Positions 15,034 to 22,497 of a stretch of DNA of 54,832 bases are shown here, piece by piece; positions within the stretch are counted from its first letter, which is position 1; the number at the start of each line of letters is the position of its first letter. A model generated the notes under the pieces. That model made no database searches. It was not told the DNA's origin and was given only the letters and a program-made list of their open reading frames with translations. The position numbers and the translations under genes are program-made. Location of the stretch: the NCBI GenBank assembly GCA_964610505.1, contig CAZSXU010000025.1, positions 1-54,832 of the forward strand, in the 5' to 3' direction. The stretch is from CAZSXU01 sp964610505. Its GTDB lineage: Bacteria > Arandabacterota > Arandabacteria > JAGLYR01.

Positions 15034-16566
15034 CTACGGCAGCGCCAGCGAGTCTCGATCACCGAAGCCGGCCGTGGAGCGCGAGCGCCCCAGTCGATTC
15101 CTGGCCACCTTCCCGATGATGGAGAGTCCCTTCTCGATGTCCTTCGGTTCATGCGACGCGAAGCACACGCGCATCGAGCTCTCGGCCCCACCGAAGGGTG
15201 AGAACAGTGAACCGGGCGCGTACAACACGCCGGCGGCGGCCGTCTCACCCAACAGTTCCATCGCATCGATATCCTGGGGAAGCGTCACCCAGAGGGAGAG
15301 TCCGCCGTTGGGTCTCTCCCAACGGGAACCCTCGGGAAAATGACGTTCCAGGGCCGCCATGGCTGCATCCCGCCGGATCCGATAGGCCTCGCGGACCTTC
15401 TTGAGATGGCGGTCGTACGCACCCCGCCGACAGAACTCGTACGCCGCGGCCTGGACGAGAACCCCCGACCGAAGATCGCAGGCCTGCTTCGCCTGAACCA
15501 GTCGCTCGGTAATCTCACTCGGCGCGACCACCCAACCGATCCGCAACCCCGGGAACAAACTCTTGGAGAATGTGCCGATGTAGATCCCGAGCCCCGCACG
15601 GTCCATCGACTTCAACGCAGGTTCGATCTTGCCTTCGAATCGGAGATTGGCGCAGAAATCGTCCTCCACGAAGGGCACCTGATACTGTTCCAGCAGCTCC
15701 ATCAATGCCCGCGTTGCCTGCCTGCCGAGGCAGTGACCCGTCGGATAATGAAAGTTGGGAATCACGTACAGAAACTTGGGATGATGCTGCGCCAGGATGT
15801 TCTCGAGGGCCCCAAGATCCAGGCCTCCCCCGTCTCTTCTCACGCTGAGATACGTGGCCTCGAACGCGCTGAAGGCGTTCAGAGCCCCGAAGTAGGTCGG
15901 ATCCTCCACCACAACGAGATCGTCGGGATCCAACAACAGCCGCCCCACCAGATCCAACGCCTGCTGTGACCCGCTGACGATCGTGACTTCCTCCGGCTCG
16001 GCCTCGATCCCGAAGGCGGTCAGCCGTGCGCTCACCCATTGCCGAAGAGGAAAGTACCCCTGGGAGGCACCATACTGCAGAAGCGCCCGTCCGTGCTTCC
16101 TGAGCGCGGCGCTCATGGCCCGGCTGAACTCCTCCACGGGGAACAAGGAAGCCTCCGGAGCCCCCCCGGCAAAAGAGATGGAGGCGTCACTGACCTTGAC
16201 GGTTCGGAAAATGACTTCCTCGCGATTACTCATCCGGCCCAGGCGCTTGGCAAACGCGGCCCTCCAGAGCTTCGAGCGAGCGGGGCTTGCATCGGAGACG
16301 AGTGCGGGCGCATCCTCTCCCGAACCCGCCTTCGGGGCCACGAACGTGCCCTGTCCGATGTGGGAGTGAACCCATCCCTCCGCCTCCAGCTCCGAGTAGG
16401 CGTTGATGACGGTCCCGCGATTCAGGCCCAGATTCCGGGCCAGATCCCGCGACGCAGGGAGTTTGTAGCCGACCGGGAAGGTGCCCTTGTGAATCAGCCG
16501 CTCAAAATGGCGCTTGAGCTGGAGGTAGATGGGGATCTTGGCGTTGCGGTCGATATCGATGTGCAT
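15034..16566 (-). CDS. MocR-type regulator: GntR winged helix fused to PLP aminotransferase-like domain
   Basis: The 510-residue protein begins with a GntR DNA-binding domain (residues 5-75; IPIYLQLKRHFERLI, LPASRDLARNLGLNRGTV) and continues with a fold-type I aminotransferase domain. The PLP-binding lysine is Lys335 in GTFSKSLFPGLRIG; FHYPTG at 272-277 and the Asp in FVEDDF (near 302) fit the MocR pattern. Members regulate genes of B6, GABA, taurine or amino-acid metabolism and often control a divergent gene. The divergent neighbour here is the pentapeptide-repeat gene, 500 bases away, so the target is unclear. A candidate promoter lies at 16923-16951, implying a leader of about 350 bases. 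Confidence 0.92.
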   Translation of the reverse strand: MHIDIDRNAKIPIYLQLKRHFERLIHKGTFPVGYKLPASRDLARNLGLNRGTVINAYSELEAEGWVHSHIGQGTFVAPKAGSGEDAPALVSDASPARSKLWRAAFAKRLGRMSNREEVIFRTVKVSDASISFAGGAPEASLFPVEEFSRAMSAALRKHGRALLQYGASQGYFPLRQWVSARLTAFGIEAEPEEVTIVSGSQQALDLVGRLLLDPDDLVVVEDPTYFGALNAFSAFEATYLSVRRDGGGLDLGALENILAQHHPKFLYVIPNFHYPTGHCLGRQATRALMELLEQYQVPFVEDDFCANLRFEGKIEPALKSMDRAGLGIYIGTFSKSLFPGLRIGWVVAPSEITERLVQAKQACDLRSGVLVQAAAYEFCRRGAYDRHLKKVREAYRIRRDAAMAALERHFPEGSRWERPNGGLSLWVTLPQDIDAMELLGETAAAGVLYAPGSLFSPFGGAESSMRVCFASHEPKDIEKGLSIIGKVARNRLGRSRSTAGFGDRDSLALP

Positions 16567-16922
16567 GGGATGCTACCGGGCGTCGCTCGTCCGGTGAATC
16601 GGCCGAACGACGGAAACCCGAAAGGCGATAGGCGATCGAGTTGAAAGGATCGCCCCACGTCGGCATCAGGCCAACGGCCTTCGCCTTTCTCCTCTCTCCC
16701 TTCAACTCACCTGCGGGCCGCCCCCGAAGGGCAACCAGGCAGAAGGTGGACCGCCGGCAAGGGGTGTCCCGCGACGTCTCTTCGGCTCTCGTAGTCTGAA
16801 CCAACTACTCGTCCGGCTTGCCGGCGGCAACCTGCCGGTATCCTCGTTTGACCGGAGAGCCCAACCGCTGCCGAGATTGGACTTCCGGACGAAACCCGAT
16901 TGCCCCTGGGTTCGCGCAGTCC
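16567..16922. other. Gene-poor leader of the MocR gene
   Basis: Between the MocR start and its candidate promoter I see no credible gene. The stretch holds a GC-rich imperfect inverted repeat near 16818-16842 (TTGCCGGCGGCAA core) and a run of T/C-rich sequence near 16681-16705. The length is unusual for a leader. Confidence 0.4.
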
Positions 16923-16951
16923 AATTTACCAAGATTCTAGATCCTCGTCAA
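16923..16951 (-). promoter_or_regulatory. Candidate promoter facing the MocR gene
   Basis: On the minus strand TTGACG (16951-16946) and TAAATT (16928-16923) are 17 bases apart. It is back to back with the promoter at 17000-17028; the palindromic CCAATTGG lies between them near 16955. Confidence 0.5.
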
Positions 16952-16999
16952 GATCCAATTGGTTCGTTTTCAAACGGTCCATTCTGAGTCCTCCTTGGC

Positions 17000-17028
17000 T
17001 TGACAACGCCCCGCATTTCCTCTATTGT
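17000..17028 (+). promoter_or_regulatory. Sigma70 promoter of the pentapeptide-repeat gene
   Basis: TTGACA (17000-17005) and TATTGT (17023-17028) are separated by 17 bases. The predicted start is near 17035, about 34 bases before the chosen TTG start. Confidence 0.65.
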
Positions 17029-17068
17029 CTCCTTGGCTCTCATTCGATCATTCAATGAGGAGAGATGC

Positions 17069-17890
17069 TTGGGCGCATGCAAGCAGTCCGGCTGCCGGTT
17101 GGCGCCGCTCACCCATGCAGACTACTGTTGGGCTCATCTTCCGGATCGAGAGACCTTTCGGCGCGATCTTGAGAGCCGGGTCTCCAAGGGTTCGTTGCGG
17201 CGTTCGCACCTGGCGCACGCCGATCTCCACTCCCTGGATCTCTCCGCGGCCGACCTCGCCGGAGCCAACCTCAGGGGAGCCAACCTGGAGGGTACGGTCC
17301 TGAAGGGAGCGAATCTGGAGCAAGCCAATCTCATCGGATGCCGGCTTGACCGGGCCTGCCTGGACCAATCCAATTTCCGGAATGCGGACTTCTCGGGCGC
17401 CTCCCTCGCGGGCGTAGCGGCGGCGGACGCCTGCTTTGACGGCGCACGTCTTTCTTCCGTCCATGCCCCGAAGGCCGGCTTCGAGAACAGCTCCTTCGTG
17501 TTGGCCTTTCTCGATTTCTCCGTCCTTTCGGACTCTGTCCTGAAAGGAACGGTTCTTGATTTCGCGGTACTCGGCGGGAGCGACCTCACGGGTTCGGGTT
17601 TTGAGGGGGCGAGTCTCAGAATCGCCAATCTGGTGGGAGTCCGGGGCCGTGGCGCTCGATTCGACCGGGCCGACCTCTACTACGCCAGGCCGGCCAAGGC
17701 ACTTCTTGCCGGGGCTCGCTTCACCGGTGCCTCGCTCCATCGTACCGTTTTTCGTGCGTCCGACCTTACGGGCGCCGTTTTCTCGAGTGCCGACGTGACC
17801 GGAGCCATCTTCGAAAGGGCCCGCCTGGTGGACGTCGAATGGAGCGGGATCGATCCGTCCGGCTGCAACCTGAACGGAGCGGAGCGGTAG
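17069..17890 (+). CDS. Pentapeptide-repeat protein with N-terminal Cys/His motif
   Basis: About 273 residues. From residue 50 onward the protein is built of A(D/N)LxX pentapeptides (LAGANLRGANLEGTVLKGAN and many more), which fold into a right-handed quadrilateral beta helix. The N-terminus has CKQSGC and YCWAH, resembling the small Cys/His zinc motif (C-x-n-C-x10-C-x2-H) seen in several short bacterial domains. I chose TTG at 17069, six bases after GAGGAG; the open frame extends to 17000, but there it coincides with the -35 box. A further Cys just upstream of the TTG would complete a better zinc motif, so an earlier start near 17033 is possible. Function unknown. Confidence 0.8.
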   Translation: MGACKQSGCRLAPLTHADYCWAHLPDRETFRRDLESRVSKGSLRRSHLAHADLHSLDLSAADLAGANLRGANLEGTVLKGANLEQANLIGCRLDRACLDQSNFRNADFSGASLAGVAAADACFDGARLSSVHAPKAGFENSSFVLAFLDFSVLSDSVLKGTVLDFAVLGGSDLTGSGFEGASLRIANLVGVRGRGARFDRADLYYARPAKALLAGARFTGASLHRTVFRASDLTGAVFSSADVTGAIFERARLVDVEWSGIDPSGCNLNGAER

Positions 17891-17922
17891 CCCGGAAGAT
17901 CCAGAGCGAATGGGGAACTGAA

Positions 17923-18483
17923 ATGATCCTCCATCATTTCCTGTTGGACGTGAACGATACCAACTGCTACCTCGTGGCCTGCCCGGGAACTCGAGAAGCC
18001 ATCATTCTGGATCCGGGCGAAGTGTCGCCGGATCTGGACGCCGCGATCGAGTCGGAGGGACTCAAGCCGGTCTTCATCGCCATTACACACGATCACTTTG
18101 ATCACACCGGCGGAGTCGGCTCTCTGGCCGCCCGCCACGGCGCCACCGTGGTGTCCCGGTCGGGCACGGTCTGCGGGATCCAGGGGCGGGCGATTCGAGA
18201 GGGAAACACTCTCAGTGTCGGCCAACTGCGGGTTTCGGTGCTGGAGACCCCCGGCCACACGCCCGATTCCGTGAGTTTCGCCGTCGAGGATGTGATTTTC
18301 ACGGGCGACGCGCTGTTCGCCGGCTCCGTGGGCGGAACCTCGAATCGCGAGGATTTCGAGACCGAAATTGCGAACATCCGTGAGAAGATCCTCTCCCACT
18401 CCCGGGGCACCCGGCTTTTTCCCGGCCATGGTCCACCCAGCACCGTGGCTCTGGAATCGACGTTCAACCCGTTTTTGCCGTGA
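17923..18483 (+). CDS. MBL-fold metallo-hydrolase (glyoxalase II-like)
   Basis: The 186-residue protein has the HxHxDH metal motif (THDHFDH, His56-His58-Asp60-His61), a second His in ETPGHTPDS, Asp in FTGDALF and the last His in PGHGP. This is the compact hydroxyacylglutathione hydrolase-like subgroup that splits thioesters or similar bonds with one or two metal ions; the substrate is unknown. ATG at 17923 has only a weak ribosome site; the frame is open upstream into the pentapeptide gene, 32 bases away. The two genes are probably one transcript. Confidence 0.88.
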   Translation: MILHHFLLDVNDTNCYLVACPGTREAIILDPGEVSPDLDAAIESEGLKPVFIAITHDHFDHTGGVGSLAARHGATVVSRSGTVCGIQGRAIREGNTLSVGQLRVSVLETPGHTPDSVSFAVEDVIFTGDALFAGSVGGTSNREDFETEIANIREKILSHSRGTRLFPGHGPPSTVALESTFNPFLP

Positions 18484-18495
18484 GACGCTTTTGCT

Positions 18496-18524
18496 TTGAC
18501 ACACACACGTGTCTGTGCTAGCTT
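18496..18524 (+). promoter_or_regulatory. Promoter of the S-adenosylhomocysteine hydrolase gene
   Basis: TTGACA (18496-18501) and TAGCTT (18519-18524) are 17 bases apart with an extended -10 TGC. The leader to the GTG at 18711 is about 180 bases. I could not fit the SAH or SAM riboswitch consensus to it. Confidence 0.55.
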
Positions 18525-18710
18525 CTGCGGATTGTGGGTTCGTGGAGAGGCGTGGAATTGCGGACCCCGGAACTCCGAGTCATCGTTCCGCCGTACCGAC
18601 AGAACGCCCGCGGAGAACCGGTTCCAGCCTGCTGACAAGTCGAGCGAGATTCCGCACGGGTTTCCACATCGGTCAGGGCACATCTGCAACTTACCTTCAG
18701 GAGGAAGAAC

Positions 18711-19964
18711 GTGTCTGCAGTCACCAACACCGAACAACTGATTGAAATGGGAAAGCTACGCACGGAGTGGGCCGGTCTGGAAATGCCGGTACTTGCCCTC
18801 GAAAAAGAGCGGCTGGCCAAGGAACGTACATTCGACGGCCTGCGCATCGCCATTTGCGCCCATCTGACGTCCGAAACCGCCAACCTTGGGCGGACGCTGA
18901 TGGCCGGAGGCGCGTCCCTCGCCCTGACGGCCTCCAACCCCCTCTCGACTCAGGACGACGTCGTGGAGCTTCTCCGCAGCGAGGGGGCCAAGGTCCACGG
19001 CAAGAAGGGCGAAGACCTCGAATCCTACAACCAGGGCATCAAGGAAGCTCTGGAGACGGACCCCCATTTGGTGATCGATGACGGCGGAGATCTCATCAGC
19101 GCCATCCACACCTACCGGAAGGACCTCATCGGCCACGTGATCGGAGGGGCCGAAGAGACCACCACCGGCGTGAAGCGGCTTCGCAATATGGCGAAGGACG
19201 GGAAGCTGGCTTTCCCGGTGATCGCCGTCAACGACTCGCTGACCAAGATGCTGTTCGACAACCGCTACGGTACGGGCCAGAGCACGATCGACGGAATCCT
19301 CCGCGCCACAAATCGAATGATCGCCGGGAGCCGGTTCGTCGTCGCGGGATACGGCTGGTGCGGTCGAGGCGTCGCCTCCTGCGCCAAAGGACTGAACGCC
19401 CACACCATCGTCACCGAGGTGGATCCGGTGCGGGCCCTGGAGGCGGCCATGGACGGCCACCGTGTGATGACGATGGACGAGGCCGCGGAGATCGGCGACT
19501 TCTTCGTTACGACGACGGGAGATTGCTCCGTCATTCGGTACGATCACATGAAGAGGATGAAGGACGGAGCCATTGTCGCCAATTCCGGCCACTTCGACGT
19601 CGAGATCGACATGGCCGATCTCAAGAGGGAGGCCAAGAGCGCCCGGCCCGTCCGCCACTGCCTGGACGAGTTCGAGCTCACGGACGGGCGCAAGATCTTC
19701 ATCATCGGCGAGGGGCGGCTGAGCAATCTGTCCAGCGCCGAGGGCCATCCCGCCTCGGTGATGGACATGAGTTTCGCCGATCAGGCGCTGTCCCTGGAGT
19801 ATCTGAAGAAGAACCAGGGAAAGCTCGAGAACACGGTGCACACGATTCCCGCCGAAGTCGACCAGCGGGTCGCCGCGCTCAAGCTGAAGAGCATGGGTGT
19901 GGCCATCGACACGCTGACGAAAGAACAGCACAAGTATTTGAACTCCTGGGAGACCGGTACGTAG
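18711..19964 (+). CDS. ahcY: Adenosylhomocysteinase (S-adenosyl-L-homocysteine hydrolase)
   Basis: The 417-residue cytoplasmic NAD-dependent enzyme splits S-adenosylhomocysteine to adenosine and homocysteine, relieving product inhibition of methyltransferases. Visible motifs are CAHLTSETANL, the substrate-binding DDGGDL near 123, NDSLTKMLFDNRYGTGQS, the NAD loop GYGWCGRGVA near 210, and NSGHFDVEID. The length is that of the short, archaeal/bacterial form without the extra internal segment. GTG at 18711 follows AGGAGGAAG. It stands alone with its own promoter; the next gene, proline dehydrogenase, is 100 bases downstream. Confidence 0.95.
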   Translation: MSAVTNTEQLIEMGKLRTEWAGLEMPVLALEKERLAKERTFDGLRIAICAHLTSETANLGRTLMAGGASLALTASNPLSTQDDVVELLRSEGAKVHGKKGEDLESYNQGIKEALETDPHLVIDDGGDLISAIHTYRKDLIGHVIGGAEETTTGVKRLRNMAKDGKLAFPVIAVNDSLTKMLFDNRYGTGQSTIDGILRATNRMIAGSRFVVAGYGWCGRGVASCAKGLNAHTIVTEVDPVRALEAAMDGHRVMTMDEAAEIGDFFVTTTGDCSVIRYDHMKRMKDGAIVANSGHFDVEIDMADLKREAKSARPVRHCLDEFELTDGRKIFIIGEGRLSNLSSAEGHPASVMDMSFADQALSLEYLKKNQGKLENTVHTIPAEVDQRVAALKLKSMGVAIDTLTKEQHKYLNSWETGT

Positions 19965-20064
19965 TCCGGATCGCGCACGGATATCGAGAGGAAGCGCTGT
20001 GTTCTCCGTGAGCAGTCGGCGCTAGGTTCTCTGTTCTCGTTTGCGCGTGACGCGGAGTCCCCAG

Positions 20065-20973
20065 ATGGCAATCAATCAGGGCATCGTCAATCTGATTCCG
20101 GATTCCCTCATTCGCGTGTTCGCCGGTCCCTACGTGGCGGGCATCGGCCTTCAGGCGGGGATTGACACCGGCGACCGGCTGTTCCGGGACCGTAAGATCC
20201 TCTCCACGATGGACGTTCTCGGCGAGGAACTCCACCGGGACGAGGACGTGGAGTCCACCGTGCGGCTGTACCTCCAGATGGTGCAGGTTCTGAAGGACCG
20301 GCCGCACTGCACGATCTCTCTCAAGCCCACCCAGATGGGGATCCACAAGAGCTACGAATACTGCCGGGACAACATCGAGAAGATCGTGGCACGCGCCGAG
20401 GCGGCCGGGATCGACGTCACGCTGGACATGGAGGACCACACGCTCACGGACACCACGCTCCGGATGTATCGGGAGCTGCAGAGTGAACATCCCCGTTTCG
20501 GCACGGTCCTGCAGAGCCGCCTCTTTCGGACCGATTCGGACATCGATGATCTCGCCGACGTTCGGGCGCGAATCCGGCTCTGCATCGGAATCTATGTCGA
20601 GCCGGAGAACATCGCTCTTACCGACAAGCCCTCCATGAAGCGCAAGATGATCGAGCAGGCGGAAAAGATGTTCGATCACGGACACATCGTAGAATTCGCC
20701 ACGCATGACGAGACGACCATCGAGCAGGCCCTGGTACTAATCGAGCGGAAGCGGATTCCCAGAGACCGGTACGAATTCCAGTTTCTGATGGGTGTCCCTC
20801 GAGATGCCATCCAAGAGCGCCTGATAGCAAACGGGGTTCGAGTGCGTCTCTACGTCCCGTTTGCGGAGAAATGGGACAACGCGACGCACTACTGCAAGCG
20901 CCGCCTGGCCAACAATCCCAACATGGCTTTTTACATCCTTGGCAACTTACTGAAGAAGACGTTGAGGAATTGA
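20065..20973 (+). CDS. Proline dehydrogenase, monofunctional
   Basis: The 302-residue FAD enzyme oxidises proline to pyrroline-5-carboxylate and feeds electrons to quinone. The beta/alpha barrel signatures are SLKPTQMG, VTLDMEDH, FEFATHDE-like VEFATHDE, YEFQFLMGV and RVRLYVPFAEKW near the C-terminus, with the substrate-binding YCKRRLANNP. The size matches single-domain PRODH of Gram-positive bacteria and many uncultured phyla, not the PutA fusion; no P5C dehydrogenase gene is nearby. The ATG at 20065 has GGAG at 8-base spacing; an in-frame TTG at 20041 lacks one. Confidence 0.93.
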   Translation: MAINQGIVNLIPDSLIRVFAGPYVAGIGLQAGIDTGDRLFRDRKILSTMDVLGEELHRDEDVESTVRLYLQMVQVLKDRPHCTISLKPTQMGIHKSYEYCRDNIEKIVARAEAAGIDVTLDMEDHTLTDTTLRMYRELQSEHPRFGTVLQSRLFRTDSDIDDLADVRARIRLCIGIYVEPENIALTDKPSMKRKMIEQAEKMFDHGHIVEFATHDETTIEQALVLIERKRIPRDRYEFQFLMGVPRDAIQERLIANGVRVRLYVPFAEKWDNATHYCKRRLANNPNMAFYILGNLLKKTLRN

Positions 20974-21020
20974 GGTGCGTTTCCTCCGAAGAATTTCGCT
21001 TGGGTGATTGTCGAGATTGC

Positions 21021-21050
21021 TTGACAACTCGGGCCCGGTACGGGTAACTT
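21021..21050 (+). promoter_or_regulatory. Promoter of the electron-conduit operon
   Basis: TTGACA (21021-21026) and TAACTT (21045-21050) are 18 bases apart. The start codon is at 21111. It would drive the selenocysteine-candidate cytochrome, rhodanese, barrel and 11-haem cytochrome genes. Confidence 0.55.
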
Positions 21051-21110
21051 GGGGAGTTAGTAAGTACCCACTTTCGTTCTCAACAGGACCATAGAGAGAA
21101 AGGAACCGCC

Positions 21111-22457
21111 GTGTCGTCCAAGGTGATGTCCCTCACTCCGCAGGGCTACGTCTTGTCCGCCCGAGTTCTTCTCCTCGTGTTTCTGGTGCTCGCGCTCATC
21201 GCCGGGTGCGCCAAGGAGCGATCGGGCGTAACGACTCCGGTTTCAGGGGACACGGGTTGCGTAGGATGTCACACCAGCCAGCAGTCTCTGGTCGCGACCG
21301 CCGAGGAGGACACCTCCTCCGCTCCCCCCAACACCGGCGAGGGCTGAGGCGGAGAGGTGCCTCAGTTGGAGGTATGGGAAAAGGCCCTGGTTTCGGATGC
21401 TTTCCTGGCCGATCTGCACGGCAAATCCAGTTGCACGTTCTGCCACCAAGGCGTCGGGGCGGCGACGGATAAGGCGCAGGCACACGTGGGAATGGTGGCG
21501 GATCCCTCCGAAAGTGAGGCGACGGCATGCGTCGATTGCCACCAGGGTATCGTCCAGCAGCACGCCGCGAGCATCCATGGCACCCAGCAGGGGTTTTTCA
21601 CGAGCATCACCCGGCGAACCGGACTCGACGCCGCCTCACCGGCGCTTGCCGAGATGTTCGGAGCGGACTGTGCCAAGTGTCACACCTCCTGCGGCCAGTG
21701 TCACATCAGCCGTCCGGCTGCCGTGGAAGGCGGGCTGGTGTGGGAACACCAGGTACGCCAAACGCCAAACCCGGTCAAGCAGTGTATGGCGTGCCACGGA
21801 AGCCGCGTGGCCGACGAATTCCGCGGGGTGAACGAGGGGTGCAGTCCCGACGTACACTACAACAACATGATGAATTGCATTGATTGTCACGACGCCGACG
21901 AGATGCACGGCGACGGCACCACACCCGACAGTCGCTATGATGTTCTCGATTCGCCGACCTGCATGGATGTCGGCTGTCATTCGAATATGCCCACAGCCCC
22001 TGAGAACGAATATCACACCGAGGATCATCTGGACAACGTCGCCTGCCAGGTGTGTCACGCGGACGGCTACAAGAGCTGCTACCAGTGCCACGTCGGGGAA
22101 GGTCTGCAGATTCCTTCCCGAATCGACTTCCGCATCGGACGGAACCCGCGGCAGGACAGCCGGCGGCCGTGGACGTACGTTACCCTACGCCATGTTCCGA
22201 TCACTCCCGACAGTTACTCGGAATACGGCATCTCAACGCCGCATTTCTCCGACTACCCGACGTGGGTTTACGCGTCCCCTCACAGCATTCGAAAAAACAC
22301 GCCGCAGACCGCCTCCTGCGAGGCGTGTCACGAAGATCCAACTCTGTATCTGACAAGCGCGTATGTGGATTCCCTGGTTGCCGAGGGAACCATGGTAGAA
22401 GAGGAGGTCGCCGCCAACGAAGACGTAGTGGTGGACGAACTGCCAAAGTGGAACTAG
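21111..22457 (+). CDS. Outer-membrane multihaem c-type cytochrome lipoprotein with in-frame TGA (candidate selenoprotein)
   Basis: Read through one TGA at codon 79 (21345-21347), this is a 448-residue lipoprotein. The GTG at 21111 (AAGGA upstream) starts a lipoprotein signal ending LALIAGC. One CXXCH (GCVGCH) lies before the TGA; nine more CXXCH and one CX4CH (CMDVGCH) follow, for about eleven haems. After the TGA the same frame stays open for 369 codons, but that part alone has no signal peptide and so could not acquire haem in the periplasm. A stem-loop follows the TGA at a SECIS-like distance. Alternatives are a sequencing error or a genuine recent nonsense mutation. It heads an operon with rhodanese, barrel and periplasmic cytochrome genes, so it is probably the outer-surface part of an electron conduit. 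Confidence 0.72.
21345..21374 (+). promoter_or_regulatory. Candidate bacterial SECIS element following the in-frame TGA
   Basis: TGCCTC (21358-21363) pairs with GAGGTA (21369-21374, one G-U) around loop AGTTG. The loop starts 16 bases after the TGA and its second base is G, which fits the bacterial SECIS rules I remember (4-16-bp upper stem, small loop, G in the first two positions, 16-37 bases from UGA). An alternative 7-bp stem CTGAGGC/GCCTCAG (21344-21350 with 21359-21365) competes. Confidence 0.45.
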
Positions 22458-22497
22458 TGCCCGATAGGCGGGCACAACAGAGAGGAGGAGTACCGGT

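Noticed and set aside
17000..17002. TTG 17000 as start of the pentapeptide-repeat gene
   Set aside because: These bases form the -35 box TTGACA of the predicted promoter, so they are upstream of the transcript.
18525..18710. SAH or SAM riboswitch upstream of ahcY
   Set aside because: I could not place the conserved core or pairing of any known class in the leader.
21357..22457. Independent multihaem cytochrome gene starting at GTG 21357
   Set aside because: It would have no signal peptide and no properly spaced ribosome site, and it continues the frame of the upstream lipoprotein across one TGA. I therefore annotate one interrupted gene.
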